Positions 1 to 9,363 of a stretch of DNA of 64,000 bases are shown here, in pieces. The position numbers and the translations under genes were made by a program. Under the pieces are notes generated by a model. The model made no database searches and had not been told where the DNA came from. It worked only from the letters and a program-made list of their open reading frames with translations. The DNA is from Derxia gummosa DSM 723. Lineage in GTDB: Bacteria > Pseudomonadota > Gammaproteobacteria > Burkholderiales > Burkholderiaceae_E. Each line of letters begins with the position of its first letter. Position 1 is the stretch's first letter. The DNA lies in assembly GCF_000482785.1 (NCBI RefSeq), contig NZ_AXWS01000007.1, forward strand, positions 310,001 to 374,000. Direction: 5' to 3'.

Positions 1-440
1 ACCACGTAGGCCAGCCGGTGCTCGTCGCCGGCCTGCTGCGAGGCGCCGGCGATGGCGATGACGTTGTCGATGCTCATGACCAGGTCGGCCACGATGATGG
101 TACGCACCGCGCCCAGCACATGCTTCGCGCCGTCGACCTCGTGGTCTTCGTCCTCCGGCAGCGTGAGCTTGACGCCGATGTAGATGAGCAGCAGCGCGCC
201 CACCAACTTGAGGCCCGGCAGGTCGAGCAGGCTCATGGCGCCGGCCACGAGAGCGATGCGCAGCACGATCGCGCCCGCCGAACCCCAGAGGATGCCCTGC
301 CAGCGGTGGTGCGGCGTGAGGTTGCGGCAGGCCAGCGCGATGACGACCGCGTTGTCGCCGCCGAGCAGGATGTCGATGACGATGATCTGGAGGACCGCGG
401 CCCAGTGGATGTCGGCAAAGGCCGGAATGGCGTCGAGCAT
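1..440 (-). CDS. TerC family integral membrane protein (3' end cut by window)
   Basis: The visible part is the N-terminal 146 residues of a polytopic membrane protein of the TerC/YjbE family, linked to metal (manganese, tellurite) homeostasis in other bacteria. Two family motifs with acidic residues inside membrane helices are seen: DILLGGDNAVVIALA near residue 18 and DLVMSIDNVIAIAG near residue 120. Hydrophobic helices lie between them, with a charged loop (LPEDEDHEVDG) near residue 90. The start is the ATG at 440; no good ribosome-binding site precedes it and the frame stays open upstream, so the true start could be further up. It lies downstream of sucD on the same strand but beyond a clear terminator, so it is probably transcribed separately. 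The family is secure; the substrate is not known. Confidence 0.85.
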   Translation of the reverse strand, partial: MLDAIPAFADIHWAAVLQIIVIDILLGGDNAVVIALACRNLTPHHRWQGILWGSAGAIVLRIALVAGAMSLLDLPGLKLVGALLLIYIGVKLTLPEDEDHEVDGAKHVLGAVRTIIVADLVMSIDNVIAIAGASQQAGDEHRLAYV

Positions 441-540
441 GTGCTTGCGGAGGTATCGATGGGTCGGGACGGACGGCGCTCGCGCGGGCGCTGCGGCCTC
501 GGGCCGCAGCGCACTTGCCGCACGCAGCCCGCACCGCCGG

Positions 541-570
541 AAAAGCAAAACGCCCGCTGCGAAGCGGGCG
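541..570 (-). terminator. Rho-independent terminator of sucCD
   Basis: A 7-bp GC stem (CGCCCGC/GCGGGCG, 551-570) with a 6-nt loop is followed, reading the minus strand, by TTTTGCTTTT. It lies about 50 bp after the sucD stop. Confidence 0.85.
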
Positions 571-618
571 TTTGCAGGAACCGTGGCCCGCGCAAGGCGG
601 GCCGCTTCGGACCGAAGC

Positions 619-1512
<894 letters not shown>

Positions 1513-1526
1513 GGTTCTTCCTCGCT

Positions 1527-2696
1527 TTACTTGGCAGCGGCGGCGGCAGCGACGACCTTCTCGGCCGCTTGCGCCATCGTGTCGGCGGCGATGATCGGAA
1601 GACCCGAGTCCGCCAAGAGCTTCTTGCCCAGTTCTTCGTTCGTGCCCTTCATGCGCACGACGAGCGGCACCTTCAGGCCGACGGCCTTGGCCGCGGTGAT
1701 GACGCCTTCGGCGATCACGTCGCAGCGCATGATCCCGCCGAAGATGTTGACCAAGATGGCCTCGACCTTCGGGTTCTTCAGCATGATCTTGAAGGCTTCC
1801 GTCACCTTCTCGGTCGTGGCGCCACCGCCGACGTCGAGGAAGTTGGCCGGCTCGCCGTTGTAGAGCTTGATGGTGTCCATCGTCGCCATCGCGAGGCCGG
1901 CGCCGTTCACCAGGCAGCCGATGTTGCCGTCGAGCTGGATGTAGGCGAGGTCGAACTTGCTGGCTTCGATTTCGGCGGGATCTTCTTCGTCGAGGTCACG
2001 CAGCGCGACGATGTCGGGGTGACGGAACAGCGCGTTCGGGTCGAAGTTGATCTTGGCGTCGAGCGCGATGACCTTGCCGTCGCCGGTCAGGACCATCGGG
2101 TTGATTTCGGCCAGCGAGCAGTCGGTGTCCCAGAAGGCCTGGTACAGGCCCTTGAGGTTGACACGCGCCTGTTCGAGCAGCTCTGCGGGCACGCCGATCT
2201 TGGTCGACAGTTCGTCGGCTTGCGCGTCGGTCAGGCCGGTCGACGGTTCGACGACCAGCTTGTGGATCTTTTCGGGCGTATGGGCCGCGACTTCTTCGAT
2301 GTCCATGCCGCCTTCGCTGGAGGCCATGGCGACGACCTTCTGCGAGACGCGATCGGTCACGAAGGCAACGTAGAGTTCCTTCTTGATGTCCGCGCCTTCT
2401 TCGATCAGCAGGCGACGGACCTTCTGGCCTTCCGCGCTGGTCTGGTGCGTGATGAGCTGCATGCCGAGGATGGCATCGGCGTATTCGCGTACCTGTTCCA
2501 TCGACTTGGCGACCTTCACGCCACCGCCCTTGCCGCGGCCACCCGCGTGGATCTGGGCCTTCACGACCCAGACCGGGCCGCCCAGCGTTTCGGCAGCCTT
2601 GACGGCCTCGTCCACCGTGAAGGCCGGGATGCCGCGCGGCACCGTGACCCCGTACTTGCGGAGAATCTCCTTCCCCTGATACTCATGAATTTTCAT
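1527..2696 (-). CDS. sucC: Succinate-CoA ligase [ADP-forming] beta subunit
   Basis: This 389-residue protein is the ATP-grasp beta subunit that binds nucleotide and succinate and pairs with SucD. The start at 2696 gives the classic N-terminus [16 protein letters not shown], and AGGGG-like purines (AGGGGAA) lie just upstream; an in-frame ATG at 2738 would add 14 residues not found in the family. The nucleotide-binding stretch GGRGKGGG is near residue 50 and the C-terminal flavodoxin-like domain ends in an Ala-rich tail. It is the first gene of the sucCD operon and is preceded by a long untranslated leader with a strong inverted repeat. Confidence 0.98.
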   Translation of the reverse strand: MKIHEYQGKEILRKYGVTVPRGIPAFTVDEAVKAAETLGGPVWVVKAQIHAGGRGKGGGVKVAKSMEQVREYADAILGMQLITHQTSAEGQKVRRLLIEEGADIKKELYVAFVTDRVSQKVVAMASSEGGMDIEEVAAHTPEKIHKLVVEPSTGLTDAQADELSTKIGVPAELLEQARVNLKGLYQAFWDTDCSLAEINPMVLTGDGKVIALDAKINFDPNALFRHPDIVALRDLDEEDPAEIEASKFDLAYIQLDGNIGCLVNGAGLAMATMDTIKLYNGEPANFLDVGGGATTEKVTEAFKIMLKNPKVEAILVNIFGGIMRCDVIAEGVITAAKAVGLKVPLVVRMKGTNEELGKKLLADSGLPIIAADTMAQAAEKVVAAAAAAK

Positions 2697-3292
2697 GTGT
2701 TCCCCTTGCAGGCTGCTGATGATCGACGGCGTCGGCAAGCCGCCGAGCCATGGCGGACAAACGACTGCCGGCTTCCGCCGGCATGGGCGGCCTGCGGAAC
2801 CACGGCAGTCGTTTGTTTCTGGGTCATGCGCGCCCCGACGGCGCGTCGATGAAATGCGGCAACCCTGGCGCGCGCAACGGAAGGACCGCGCATGCAGCGT
2901 TCAGAATCGTTGAAATCGGAGAAGGATGCTGCGCCGCAATAGCCGGCGAGGAAGTTCAGCGCGTCGTCGCTGGCAAGCGCCTCGTTATGCGAGACGGCCA
3001 TTGATGACTGCACCTCGAGGGAGGCCTTCGGCGGGCAGACCCCTAGGGGGTCGGAGCGACGACAGAGGGGATGAGGCATGGACATGCCGTTATGAACTGT
3101 TGCGCTGACGTTCGCTTCGAACGGCTGCGGAAGCATGGGCGGTACACCACCCGAATGCTGCGTTGTGCCAAGCACGCGGCGGAGGATAGCACGGAGAAAA
3201 TACCGTCTTGCCGCAGCGCAATGACGCAGCTTGCCGGTGTAGCCCCGAGCACGGACTCTGGTGGAAACCACAATGGCGCAGCGCAGCGCGAA
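2697..3292. promoter_or_regulatory. 596-bp gene-free region upstream of sucC
   Basis: No convincing gene is present between recX and sucC, which share the minus strand. The open frames here have no recognisable domain or usable start. The region must hold the sucCD promoter. Two structured elements stand out: a perfect 14-bp inverted repeat at 2757-2770/2803-2816 within the presumed sucC leader, and the palindrome CCCCTAGGGG near 3040, which contains the generally rare tetramer CTAG. Confidence 0.6.
2757..2816. repeat. 14-bp perfect inverted repeat in the sucC leader
   Basis: ACAAACGACTGCCG (2757-2770) is matched exactly in reverse complement at 2803-2816, with a 32-nt loop that can itself fold (CCGCC/GGCGG). 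It begins 61 bp before the sucC start codon. On the plus strand a T-rich run follows the stem; on the minus strand, which is the sense strand of sucC, none does. A leader RNA structure therefore seems more likely than a simple terminator. Confidence 0.6.
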
Positions 3293-3757
3293 TCAATCGC
3301 TATCGTCGATGCCCGAGACGATTGCGCGGACGACAGCCGCCGAGAAACCGCGCGCAGCCAGGAAGCGCGCCTGCTTGGCGCGGCCCGCCGCATCTTCGGC
3401 CGGCATGCCGAAACGCTTGGCCCAAACCTCCCGGGCGCGCGCTGCTTCGGAGGCAGCGCAGTCGCCGAGCGCATGTTCGATCACCTCGGGAGCAAGCGCA
3501 TGGGTACGCAGCTCGGCCTTGATGCGAGCCGTGCCGAAACGTTCGGCACGGCGCCGCACCAGCGATTCGGCGAAGCGGTCGTTGGAAAGAAGACGCTCGG
3601 CTTCGAGCGCATCGAGCAGCGACGCGAGCTGCTCGGCGGATTCGGCGTGCGGCGCGAGCTTGCGGCCCAGCTCGGCACGACTGTGCTCTCGCAACGACAA
3701 GGCCCGCAGAGCGCGGGCCTTGAGGCTGAGAGCGCCCGTCGGCGCCCTGCCCTTCAC
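3293..3757 (-). CDS. recX: Regulatory protein RecX
   Basis: This 154-residue, Arg/Ala-rich helical protein is the RecA modulator RecX, which in other bacteria caps RecA filaments and inhibits them. The start is the GTG at 3757, 2 bp after the recA stop; the frame runs on into recA, but the residues upstream are unlike RecX. Family-type stretches include LLSNDRFAESLVRRRAERFG and the C-terminal RQARFLAARGFS-like segment (here KQARFLAARGFSAAVVRAI). The length is normal. Tight coupling to recA implies co-transcription and therefore SOS control through the LexA box at 4895-4914. Confidence 0.95.
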   Translation of the reverse strand: MKGRAPTGALSLKARALRALSLREHSRAELGRKLAPHAESAEQLASLLDALEAERLLSNDRFAESLVRRRAERFGTARIKAELRTHALAPEVIEHALGDCAASEAARAREVWAKRFGMPAEDAAGRAKQARFLAARGFSAAVVRAIVSGIDDSD

Positions 3758-3759
3758 GC

Positions 3760-4800
3760 TTACTCGGCCGCGCTGTCGACGCCGGCCTCGCGGCGCGCGA
3801 CACCGAGCTTCTCGCGGATACGGTTCTCGATCTCGAACGCAATCTCCGGGCGGCTGCGCAGGTATTCGCGCGCGTTGTCCTTGCCCTGGCCGATGCGCTC
3901 GCCGCCGTAGCTGTACCAAGCGCCCGACTTCTCGACGATGCCGTGGGTGGCGCCAAGGTCGAGCACCTCGCCTTCGCGCGAGATGCCTTCACCGTAGAGG
4001 ATGTCGAAGTCGGCCTGCCTGAACGGCGGCGAGACCTTGTTCTTGACGACCTTGACCTTGGTCTCGTTGCCGATGACTTCCTCGCCCTTCTTGATGCCGC
4101 CAACGCGACGGATGTCGAGGCGCACCGAAGCGTAGAACTTGAGCGCGTTGCCACCGGTGGTGGTTTCAGGGTTGCCGAACATGACGCCGATCTTCATCCG
4201 GATCTGGTTGATGAAGATGACTAGGCAGTTGGTGCGCTTGATGGTGCCGGTGAGCTTGCGCAGGGCCTGACTCATGAGGCGGGCCTGGAGACCAGGCAGC
4301 GAATCGCCCATCTCGCCTTCGATTTCTGCCTTGGGCGTCAGTGCCGCGACCGAGTCGATGACGATGAGATCGACCGAGCCCGAGCGCACGAGCGCATCGG
4401 CGATTTCAAGCGCCTGCTCGCCTGTGTCGGGCTGGGAGATGAGCAGGTTGCTGAGATCGACACCCAGCTTTTGGGCGTATTGCACGTCGAGCGCGTGCTC
4501 CGCGTCAATGAAGGCAGCGGTGCCGCCGAGCTTCTGCATCTCGGCGATGACCTGAAGCGTGAGCGTGGTCTTGCCCGACGATTCCGGGCCGTAGATCTCG
4601 ACCACGCGGCCGCGCGGCAGACCACCGACGCCAAGCGCGATGTCGAGACTGAGCGAGCCGGTGGAGACGACCTGGATGTCCTCGGCGACTTCACCATCGG
4701 ACATCTTCATGATGGAGCCCTTGCCGAACTGCTTTTCGATCTGGGCGAGCGCGGCGGCGAGGGCCTTGGCCTTGTCGGCCGAATTGGCGGGGGTGTTCAT
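3760..4800 (-). CDS. recA: Recombinase RecA
   Basis: This 346-residue protein is the strand-exchange recombinase and LexA co-protease. The Walker A motif GPESSGKTT is at residues 71-79, followed by the family-typical sequence around the Walker B strand ([12 protein letters not shown]) and the DNA-binding loops. The start at 4800 ([18 protein letters not shown]) matches beta- and gammaproteobacterial RecA, whereas an upstream in-frame ATG at 4833 would add 11 atypical residues. The acidic C-terminal tail of many RecAs is short here (GVDSAAE). It is followed 2 bp later by recX and preceded by a LexA box overlapping the promoter. Confidence 0.99.
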   Translation of the reverse strand: MNTPANSADKAKALAAALAQIEKQFGKGSIMKMSDGEVAEDIQVVSTGSLSLDIALGVGGLPRGRVVEIYGPESSGKTTLTLQVIAEMQKLGGTAAFIDAEHALDVQYAQKLGVDLSNLLISQPDTGEQALEIADALVRSGSVDLIVIDSVAALTPKAEIEGEMGDSLPGLQARLMSQALRKLTGTIKRTNCLVIFINQIRMKIGVMFGNPETTTGGNALKFYASVRLDIRRVGGIKKGEEVIGNETKVKVVKNKVSPPFRQADFDILYGEGISREGEVLDLGATHGIVEKSGAWYSYGGERIGQGKDNAREYLRSRPEIAFEIENRIREKLGVARREAGVDSAAE

Positions 4801-4880
4801 GACTGAGCTACCTGGGTGGAAGGGTTTCGACACCCGCGCGGTTGCTGATCGAACACCTTGCCGCGCGGAACGTGAAACGG

Positions 4881-4909
4881 AGTATGCGCCGAACTACTGT
4901 ATGAATCAA
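4881..4909 (-). promoter_or_regulatory. recA promoter (-35 inside the LexA box)
   Basis: On the minus strand TTGATT (4904-4909) and CATACT (4881-4886) are 17 bp apart, which fits a sigma-70 promoter. The -35 hexamer lies within the LexA operator, so LexA binding would directly block RNA polymerase. Confidence 0.7.
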
Positions 4910-4914
4910 CAGTA
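4895..4914 (-). promoter_or_regulatory. LexA (SOS) box of recA
   Basis: TACTGTATGAATCAACAGTA contains the CTGT-N8-ACAG core and keeps the flanking TA bases of the gammaproteobacterial consensus. It lies 95-114 bp upstream of the recA start. Confidence 0.93.
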
Positions 4915-4922
4915 GGAGGCCA

Positions 4923-5426
4923 TCAGACAAGAACGCCCGGCGGTTCGGTCAGCTCGGCGATGCGTTCGAGCGCATGGGCAACGGTCGCCGCACGTATGGC
5001 AGCGCGATCGCCATCGAACTGCCGCAGCGCCGCGAATGGCTGCTGACCGCGCACGACGAAGCCGAACCACACGGTGCCGACCGGCTTTTCGGCACTGCCG
5101 CCGCCCGGCCCGGCGATACCGGTGACGGCTACCGCCACCTGAGCGAGCGAGCGGTCGAGCGCGCCGCGCGCCATCGCGAGTGCCGTCGCTTCCGACACCG
5201 CGCCATGCTGCGCGATCGTCTCGGCCGGCACGCCGAGCAACTCGACCTTCGCATCGTTGGAATAGGTGACGAAGCCACGCTCGAACCAGTCGGACGAGCC
5301 GGCCAAGTCGGTGAGGCGGGCCGCGATCATGCCACCGGTGCAGCTCTCGGCGGTGGTGACGCGCCAGCCGCGCGCGCGCAACGCATCGGCGGCGGCCTGG
5401 ACGAGGGATTCGGGAACGAGGCCCAT
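4923..5426 (-). CDS. pncC: NMN amidohydrolase (CinA C-terminal domain protein)
   Basis: This 167-residue protein is a stand-alone CinA C-terminal domain, which deamidates nicotinamide mononucleotide in the pyridine-nucleotide salvage cycle. The catalytic-site motif TAESCTGG is near the N-terminus, and [20 protein letters not shown] in the second half is diagnostic. The start at 5426 is chosen because GGAGAAG lies 5 bp upstream; an in-frame ATG at 5447 has no such site. Its gene follows pgpA closely and lies upstream of recA on the same strand, but recA has its own promoter. Confidence 0.93.
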   Translation of the reverse strand: MGLVPESLVQAAADALRARGWRVTTAESCTGGMIAARLTDLAGSSDWFERGFVTYSNDAKVELLGVPAETIAQHGAVSEATALAMARGALDRSLAQVAVAVTGIAGPGGGSAEKPVGTVWFGFVVRGQQPFAALRQFDGDRAAIRAATVAHALERIAELTEPPGVLV

Positions 5427-5453
5427 GACTTCTCCGGAAACGGGCATCGCGTG

Positions 5454-5981
5454 TCAGGCCGACAGCAGCCGGCGCGCGATGGCGAGGAGCAGCAGCGCGA
5501 ACGCCGCCGCGAGCAGGTCATCAATCATCACGCCGAAGCCGTTCACCAGCGTGCCACCCTTGATGCGGCGGTCGAGCGCGCGGATCGGGCCGGGCTTCCA
5601 GATGTCGAAGAGGCGGAACGCGGCCACGCCCGCCGCCTGCCACCAGAAGCGCGTCGGCAGGAAGGCGAGCACGCACCAGACGGCGAGTATCTCGTCCCAG
5701 ACCATCGCGCCGTGGTCGCTCACGCCGAGCCGCCGGCCGGTGATGCCGCAGGCCGCGACACCGAGCGCGAAGCCCGCGAGCACCGTCAGCGCGAACCAGC
5801 GGCCGTCGGCGAAGACAGGCAGCGCCCGGTCGATCACCACGAACGTGAACCAGCCGAACATGCTTCCCCAGGTGCCGGGCGCCTTGCGCGCGAGTCCGCT
5901 GCCGAAGCCGAAGGCGATCACATGCCAGACGCTGGCGAGCATGAAGCGCCAGTCGGCGGCGGGGCGGGCGGTGGCGGGCAT
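5454..5981 (-). CDS. pgpA: Phosphatidylglycerophosphatase A
   Basis: This 175-residue inner-membrane protein dephosphorylates phosphatidylglycerophosphate in phosphatidylglycerol synthesis. It shows the family start pattern (FGSGLARKAPGTWGS) and the conserved acidic motif DHGAMVWDEILAVW, with about four hydrophobic helices. The length matches E. coli PgpA (172). The start at 5981 is used because the open frame above it overlaps thiL and has no family similarity. It lies 79 bp after thiL and 27 bp before pncC, the order found in many Proteobacteria. Confidence 0.95.
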   Translation of the reverse strand: MPATARPAADWRFMLASVWHVIAFGFGSGLARKAPGTWGSMFGWFTFVVIDRALPVFADGRWFALTVLAGFALGVAACGITGRRLGVSDHGAMVWDEILAVWCVLAFLPTRFWWQAAGVAAFRLFDIWKPGPIRALDRRIKGGTLVNGFGVMIDDLLAAAFALLLLAIARRLLSA

Positions 5982-6060
5982 GGTCGGCGAATCGGGCTGA
6001 CGCGGTGGCGCGGGACGGTTGCGGCGGGCGGAGGTCTGGGCAGTTGCGGCGGGCGGACGC

Positions 6061-7116
6061 TCAGGCGAAATGGTCGAAGCCGCGCAGCGCGAGCGCGACC
6101 GGCGCGTCGCCGCGTCGCCAGCAGATCGCCGGCCGGTCGCCGGCACGCGCGGTGATGCTGCCGGCACGTGCGATGGGCGTGGCGGCGACCGCGGCGGCGG
6201 CCAGCACTGCATCGCGGGCGGCGACGGGCGCGGTGAAACACAGCTCGTAATCGTCGCCACCGGCGAGCGCATGACGCCAGCGCGCATCCGGCGCGAGCGC
6301 GAGCAGCACGGGCGACAGCGGCAGACGGTCGAGGTCGATGACGGCATCGACGCCACTCGCGGCGAGCACATGACCGAGATCACCGGCCAGGCCATCGGAA
6401 ATGTCGATGGCCGAGGTCGCGAGTCCGGGCAGTCGGCGCCCGAGGGCGCAGCGCGGCGTCGGGCGTTCGAGGCGGTGACGGGTAGGGATCGCGGCCGGAC
6501 CGGCGTCCGGACTGGCGCCGACCGCATCGGTATCGGTGCCACCGGCGGAGGAGTCGGCCTTGGTCACGCCGGCACCGCCCTGCCCACGCGCCGCGAACAG
6601 CTGCTCAAGCGCCAAGGCCGCATCGCCGATCGTGCCGGTGATCCACAGGTCGTCGCCGATCCGCGCACCGTCGCGCCGAGGCGCGAGCGCTGGCGCGACA
6701 CGGCCGAACACGGTGATGGAGATGGTGAGCGGCCCGGCCGTCGTGTCACCGCCGACCAGCGCGCAGCCATGCCCGGCGGCGAGCGCGAGCATGCCGCCCG
6801 CGAAAGCCTCGCACCATGCGAGATCGCGGGCGCGCTCGGCAGGCAGCGCAAGCGCCAGCGTGAAGGCGAGCGGCTCGGCCCCCATCGCGGCGAGGTCGCT
6901 CAGGTTGACCGCGAGCGACTTGTGCCCGAGCGCGGCCGGATCGACATCGGGGAAGAAGTGCCGCCCCTCGATCAGCATGTCGGTCGAGACGGCGAGCGGG
7001 CCGGCATCGAGCAGCGCGCAATCGTCGCCGATGCCCAGCAGCACGCCCGGCCGGCGCTCGGCCAGCGCGGCGGCGGGGATGCGGAACAGCCGCTCGATCA
7101 GCTCGAATTCGCCCAT
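6061..7116 (-). CDS. thiL: Thiamine-monophosphate kinase
   Basis: ThiL phosphorylates thiamine monophosphate to thiamine diphosphate, the last step of cofactor synthesis. Metal-binding motifs are visible: GIGDDCALL at residues 28-36, STDMLIEGRHF near 44-54, GGDTTAGPL near 122-130 and DISDGLAGDLGH near 238-249. At 351 residues it is longer than usual (about 320-330). The excess is a low-complexity Gly/Ala/Asp/Thr-rich insertion at roughly residues 178-212, between the two halves of the AIRS-type fold. It lies between nusB and pgpA, a common proteobacterial order. Confidence 0.95.
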   Translation of the reverse strand: MGEFELIERLFRIPAAALAERRPGVLLGIGDDCALLDAGPLAVSTDMLIEGRHFFPDVDPAALGHKSLAVNLSDLAAMGAEPLAFTLALALPAERARDLAWCEAFAGGMLALAAGHGCALVGGDTTAGPLTISITVFGRVAPALAPRRDGARIGDDLWITGTIGDAALALEQLFAARGQGGAGVTKADSSAGGTDTDAVGASPDAGPAAIPTRHRLERPTPRCALGRRLPGLATSAIDISDGLAGDLGHVLAASGVDAVIDLDRLPLSPVLLALAPDARWRHALAGGDDYELCFTAPVAARDAVLAAAAVAATPIARAGSITARAGDRPAICWRRGDAPVALALRGFDHFA

Positions 7117-7142
7117 GCGGCGACCGGTTCCGCGAGTGAGGT

Positions 7143-7646
7143 TCAGCCGTTGCGCGGCTTGAACTCGGTCGGGCGCACGCCGGCCGCGACCTTGTCGAGC
7201 ACGCCGTTCACGAAGCGGAAGCCGTCCGTGCCACCGAAGGACTTGGCCAGCTCGACCGATTCGTTGATGACGACGCGATACGGCACCTCGGCATGCGCGG
7301 CCAGCTCGCGGCTACCGAGCAGCAGTACCGCATGCTCGACCGGCGACAGCTCGCCGACCGCACGGTCGAGATGCGGCGCGAACAGGCCGCGCAGCTGATC
7401 GGCGTTGTTGATGGCGCCATGCAGCAACAGCGAGAAGTACTCGGCATCGGCCTTGTCGAAGCCGGGCTGATCAGCCACATGGGCTTGGATCGCGCCGGGC
7501 AGCTCGCTGGACAGCAGCCACTGGTACACGCCCTGGAGCGCGAATTCGCGCGCGCGGCGGCGCGCGCTCTTGGGCGGGCCGCCGGCCGGGCGACCTTCGC
7601 GGGCACCCGACTGCGGGGCGCCCGGCGTGCGGGAATCATTGGTCAT
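7143..7646 (-). CDS. nusB: Transcription antitermination factor NusB
   Basis: This 167-residue all-helical RNA-binding protein acts in rRNA antitermination together with NusE. The core runs from [19 protein letters not shown] near residue 28 through [13 protein letters not shown] at the end. The first 25 residues (Gly/Ser/Pro/Arg-rich) are an extension that is probably disordered. The start ATG at 7646 lies inside the last codons of ribH, an 11-base overlap that suggests translational coupling. The pair ribH-nusB is standard in Proteobacteria. Confidence 0.96.
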   Translation of the reverse strand: MTNDSRTPGAPQSGAREGRPAGGPPKSARRRAREFALQGVYQWLLSSELPGAIQAHVADQPGFDKADAEYFSLLLHGAINNADQLRGLFAPHLDRAVGELSPVEHAVLLLGSRELAAHAEVPYRVVINESVELAKSFGGTDGFRFVNGVLDKVAAGVRPTEFKPRNG

Positions 7647-8145
7647 CGTCGTTGTCTTCCGGTTCCTGGAGCGCGTCGATCTCGACGGCGAGGTTGGCCA
7701 TCTCGACGGCCACGCGCGCGGCGTCCACGCCCTTGGGCTGGGCCCGCACGTTTGCCTGCTCCTCGTTTTCGCAGGTAAGCACGGCGTTCGCCACCGGAAT
7801 GTCATATCGCAACGCGATCTCCGACACGCCGCGCGAACTTTCGTTCGACACGATCTCGAAGTGGTAGGTCTCGCCGCGGATCACGCAGCCGATGGCCACG
7901 AGCGCGTCATAGGCCTCGGTGTGCGCGAGCTTCTGCAGCACGAGCGGCAGTTCGAGCGCGCCGGGCACCGACACGACGGTCACGTCCTCGTCGGCCACGC
8001 CTAGGCGGGCGAGTTCATCGAGGCAGGCCTCGGCCATCGCATTGCAGATGTGCGCATTAAAACGCGCCTGCACCACGCCGATCCGCAAGCCCTTGCCTTC
8101 GAGCAGCTCGGCATCCGCTGCGTCCTGAACGGAATCCTGGCTCAT
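7636..8145 (-). CDS. ribH: 6,7-dimethyl-8-ribityllumazine synthase
   Basis: Lumazine synthase condenses 3,4-dihydroxy-2-butanone 4-phosphate with the ribitylamino-uracil intermediate of riboflavin synthesis. Motifs are [28 protein letters not shown] and the catalytic-His region [21 protein letters not shown]. It has 169 residues, normal for the family, and an acidic tail (EPEDNDDDQ). It overlaps the upstream ribBA stop by 4 bases (ATGA) and the downstream nusB start by 11, so the three genes are one transcription and translation unit. Confidence 0.98.
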   Translation of the reverse strand: MSQDSVQDAADAELLEGKGLRIGVVQARFNAHICNAMAEACLDELARLGVADEDVTVVSVPGALELPLVLQKLAHTEAYDALVAIGCVIRGETYHFEIVSNESSRGVSEIALRYDIPVANAVLTCENEEQANVRAQPKGVDAARVAVEMANLAVEIDALQEPEDNDDDQ

Positions 8146-9287
8146 CGCTCCTCCTCGTATCCGGAAATCTTGAGTTCATACCCGCCCATCGACGGCATCT
8201 TGCGCGGACGGGACAGGAGTTTCATTCGGCCGACGCCCACGTCGCGCAGGATCTGCGCGCCGACGCCGTAGGTGCGCAGATCGACCTTGGGCGGCTGCGC
8301 CTTGGCGCCACCGTCGATCGCCTTGATCGCGTCGAAATGGTCGAAGAACTGGCCCGCGGCCTCGCCCGCGTTGAGCAGCACGGCCACGCCGGCCTCGGCG
8401 CGGCCGATGGCTTCGAGCGCGCGCGGCAGCGGCCAACTGTGGGTGGTGGCCTCGGTGTCGAGCCAGTCGAGCACCGACAGCGGCTCGTGCACGCGCACCA
8501 GCGTCTCGACCTCGGGCCGCACATCGCCCTTGACCAGCGCGATGTGCGCCTGGCCGCTCGGACGGTCGCGGTAGGCGACGGCGCGGAACTCGCCCCAGGG
8601 CGTGCGCGCGACGCGCTCGCCCATGCGCTGGACGAGCGACTCGTTCTGGGCGCGGTACTGGATGAGGTCGGCGATGGTGCCGATCTTGAGGCCGTGCTCC
8701 CGCGCGAACTCGATCAGGTCGGGCAGGCGCGCCATCGTGCCGTCGTCCTTGAGGATTTCGCAGATGACGGCGGCCGGCTCGCAGCCCGCAAGCGCGGCGA
8801 GATCGCAGCCTGCCTCGGTATGGCCGGCGCGCATGAGCACGCCGCCGTCCTGGGCTCGCAGCGGAAAGATGTGGCCCGGCTGCACGAGGTCGCTCGCCTT
8901 GGCGTTGCGCGCGACGGCGGCCTGCACGGTGCGGGCGCGGTCGGCGGCGGAGATGCCGGTCGTCACGCCCTCGGCTGCCTCGATCGACACCGTGAACGCG
9001 GTGCCGTAGACGGTGCCGTTGTTGCGCGCCATCGGCGGCAGGCCGAGCTGATCACAACGCTTGCCGGTGAGCGTCAGACAGATGAGGCCGCGACCGAACT
9101 TCGCCATGAAGTTGACCGCCTCGGGCGTCACGAACTCGGCGGCCATCAGCAGGTCGCCCTCGTTCTCGCGGTCCTCGTCGTCGACGACCACGACGATGCG
9201 CCCGGCGCGCAGCTCGGCCACGATCTCGGGCACGGGGGAAATGGTGGTGGCCGCCGCGTCCGGCGCGCCACTCATGTTGGAAAGCAT
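8142..9287 (-). CDS. ribBA: 3,4-dihydroxy-2-butanone 4-phosphate synthase with degenerate GTP cyclohydrolase II domain
   Basis: The N-terminal half (about residues 15-215) is a complete DHBP synthase with the acidic loop [15 protein letters not shown] and the motif [12 protein letters not shown], making the four-carbon unit of riboflavin. The C-terminal half has the length and outline of GTP cyclohydrolase II, but it lacks the zinc-binding cysteines: [18 protein letters not shown] stands where the Cys-rich loop belongs. It is therefore probably not a cyclohydrolase (RibBX type), and a separate ribA would be needed. The start at 9287 ([11 protein letters not shown]) is most likely; the ATG at 9276 is an alternative. 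It is co-transcribed with ribH and nusB. Confidence 0.93.
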   Translation of the reverse strand: MLSNMSGAPDAAATTISPVPEIVAELRAGRIVVVVDDEDRENEGDLLMAAEFVTPEAVNFMAKFGRGLICLTLTGKRCDQLGLPPMARNNGTVYGTAFTVSIEAAEGVTTGISAADRARTVQAAVARNAKASDLVQPGHIFPLRAQDGGVLMRAGHTEAGCDLAALAGCEPAAVICEILKDDGTMARLPDLIEFAREHGLKIGTIADLIQYRAQNESLVQRMGERVARTPWGEFRAVAYRDRPSGQAHIALVKGDVRPEVETLVRVHEPLSVLDWLDTEATTHSWPLPRALEAIGRAEAGVAVLLNAGEAAGQFFDHFDAIKAIDGGAKAQPPKVDLRTYGVGAQILRDVGVGRMKLLSRPRKMPSMGGYELKISGYEEER

Positions 9288-9303
9288 CGGGGAACCACCC
9301 TTG

Positions 9304-9339
9304 CAAAGACGACAAGACCGCGCCGGTTGAGGCGCGGTC
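9304..9339 (-). terminator. Probable terminator between yihY and ribBA
   Basis: A 9-bp stem, GACCGCGCC/GGCGCGGTC (9316-9339), with a 6-nt loop is followed on the minus strand by TTGTCGTCTTTG. It sits 24 bp after the yihY stop and upstream of ribBA. Confidence 0.6.
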
Positions 9340-9363
9340 CAAAGCCGCATTGTAGGGGTTGCA

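Noticed and set aside
2693..3271. 192-codon open frame upstream of sucC on the minus strand
   Set aside because: No recognisable domain, irregular composition, and it covers the leader hairpin; treated as untranslated leader and intergenic DNA.
9288..9363. FMN riboswitch upstream of ribBA
   Set aside because: The gap is only 76 bp and contains a simple terminator-type hairpin; none of the conserved RFN elements is visible.
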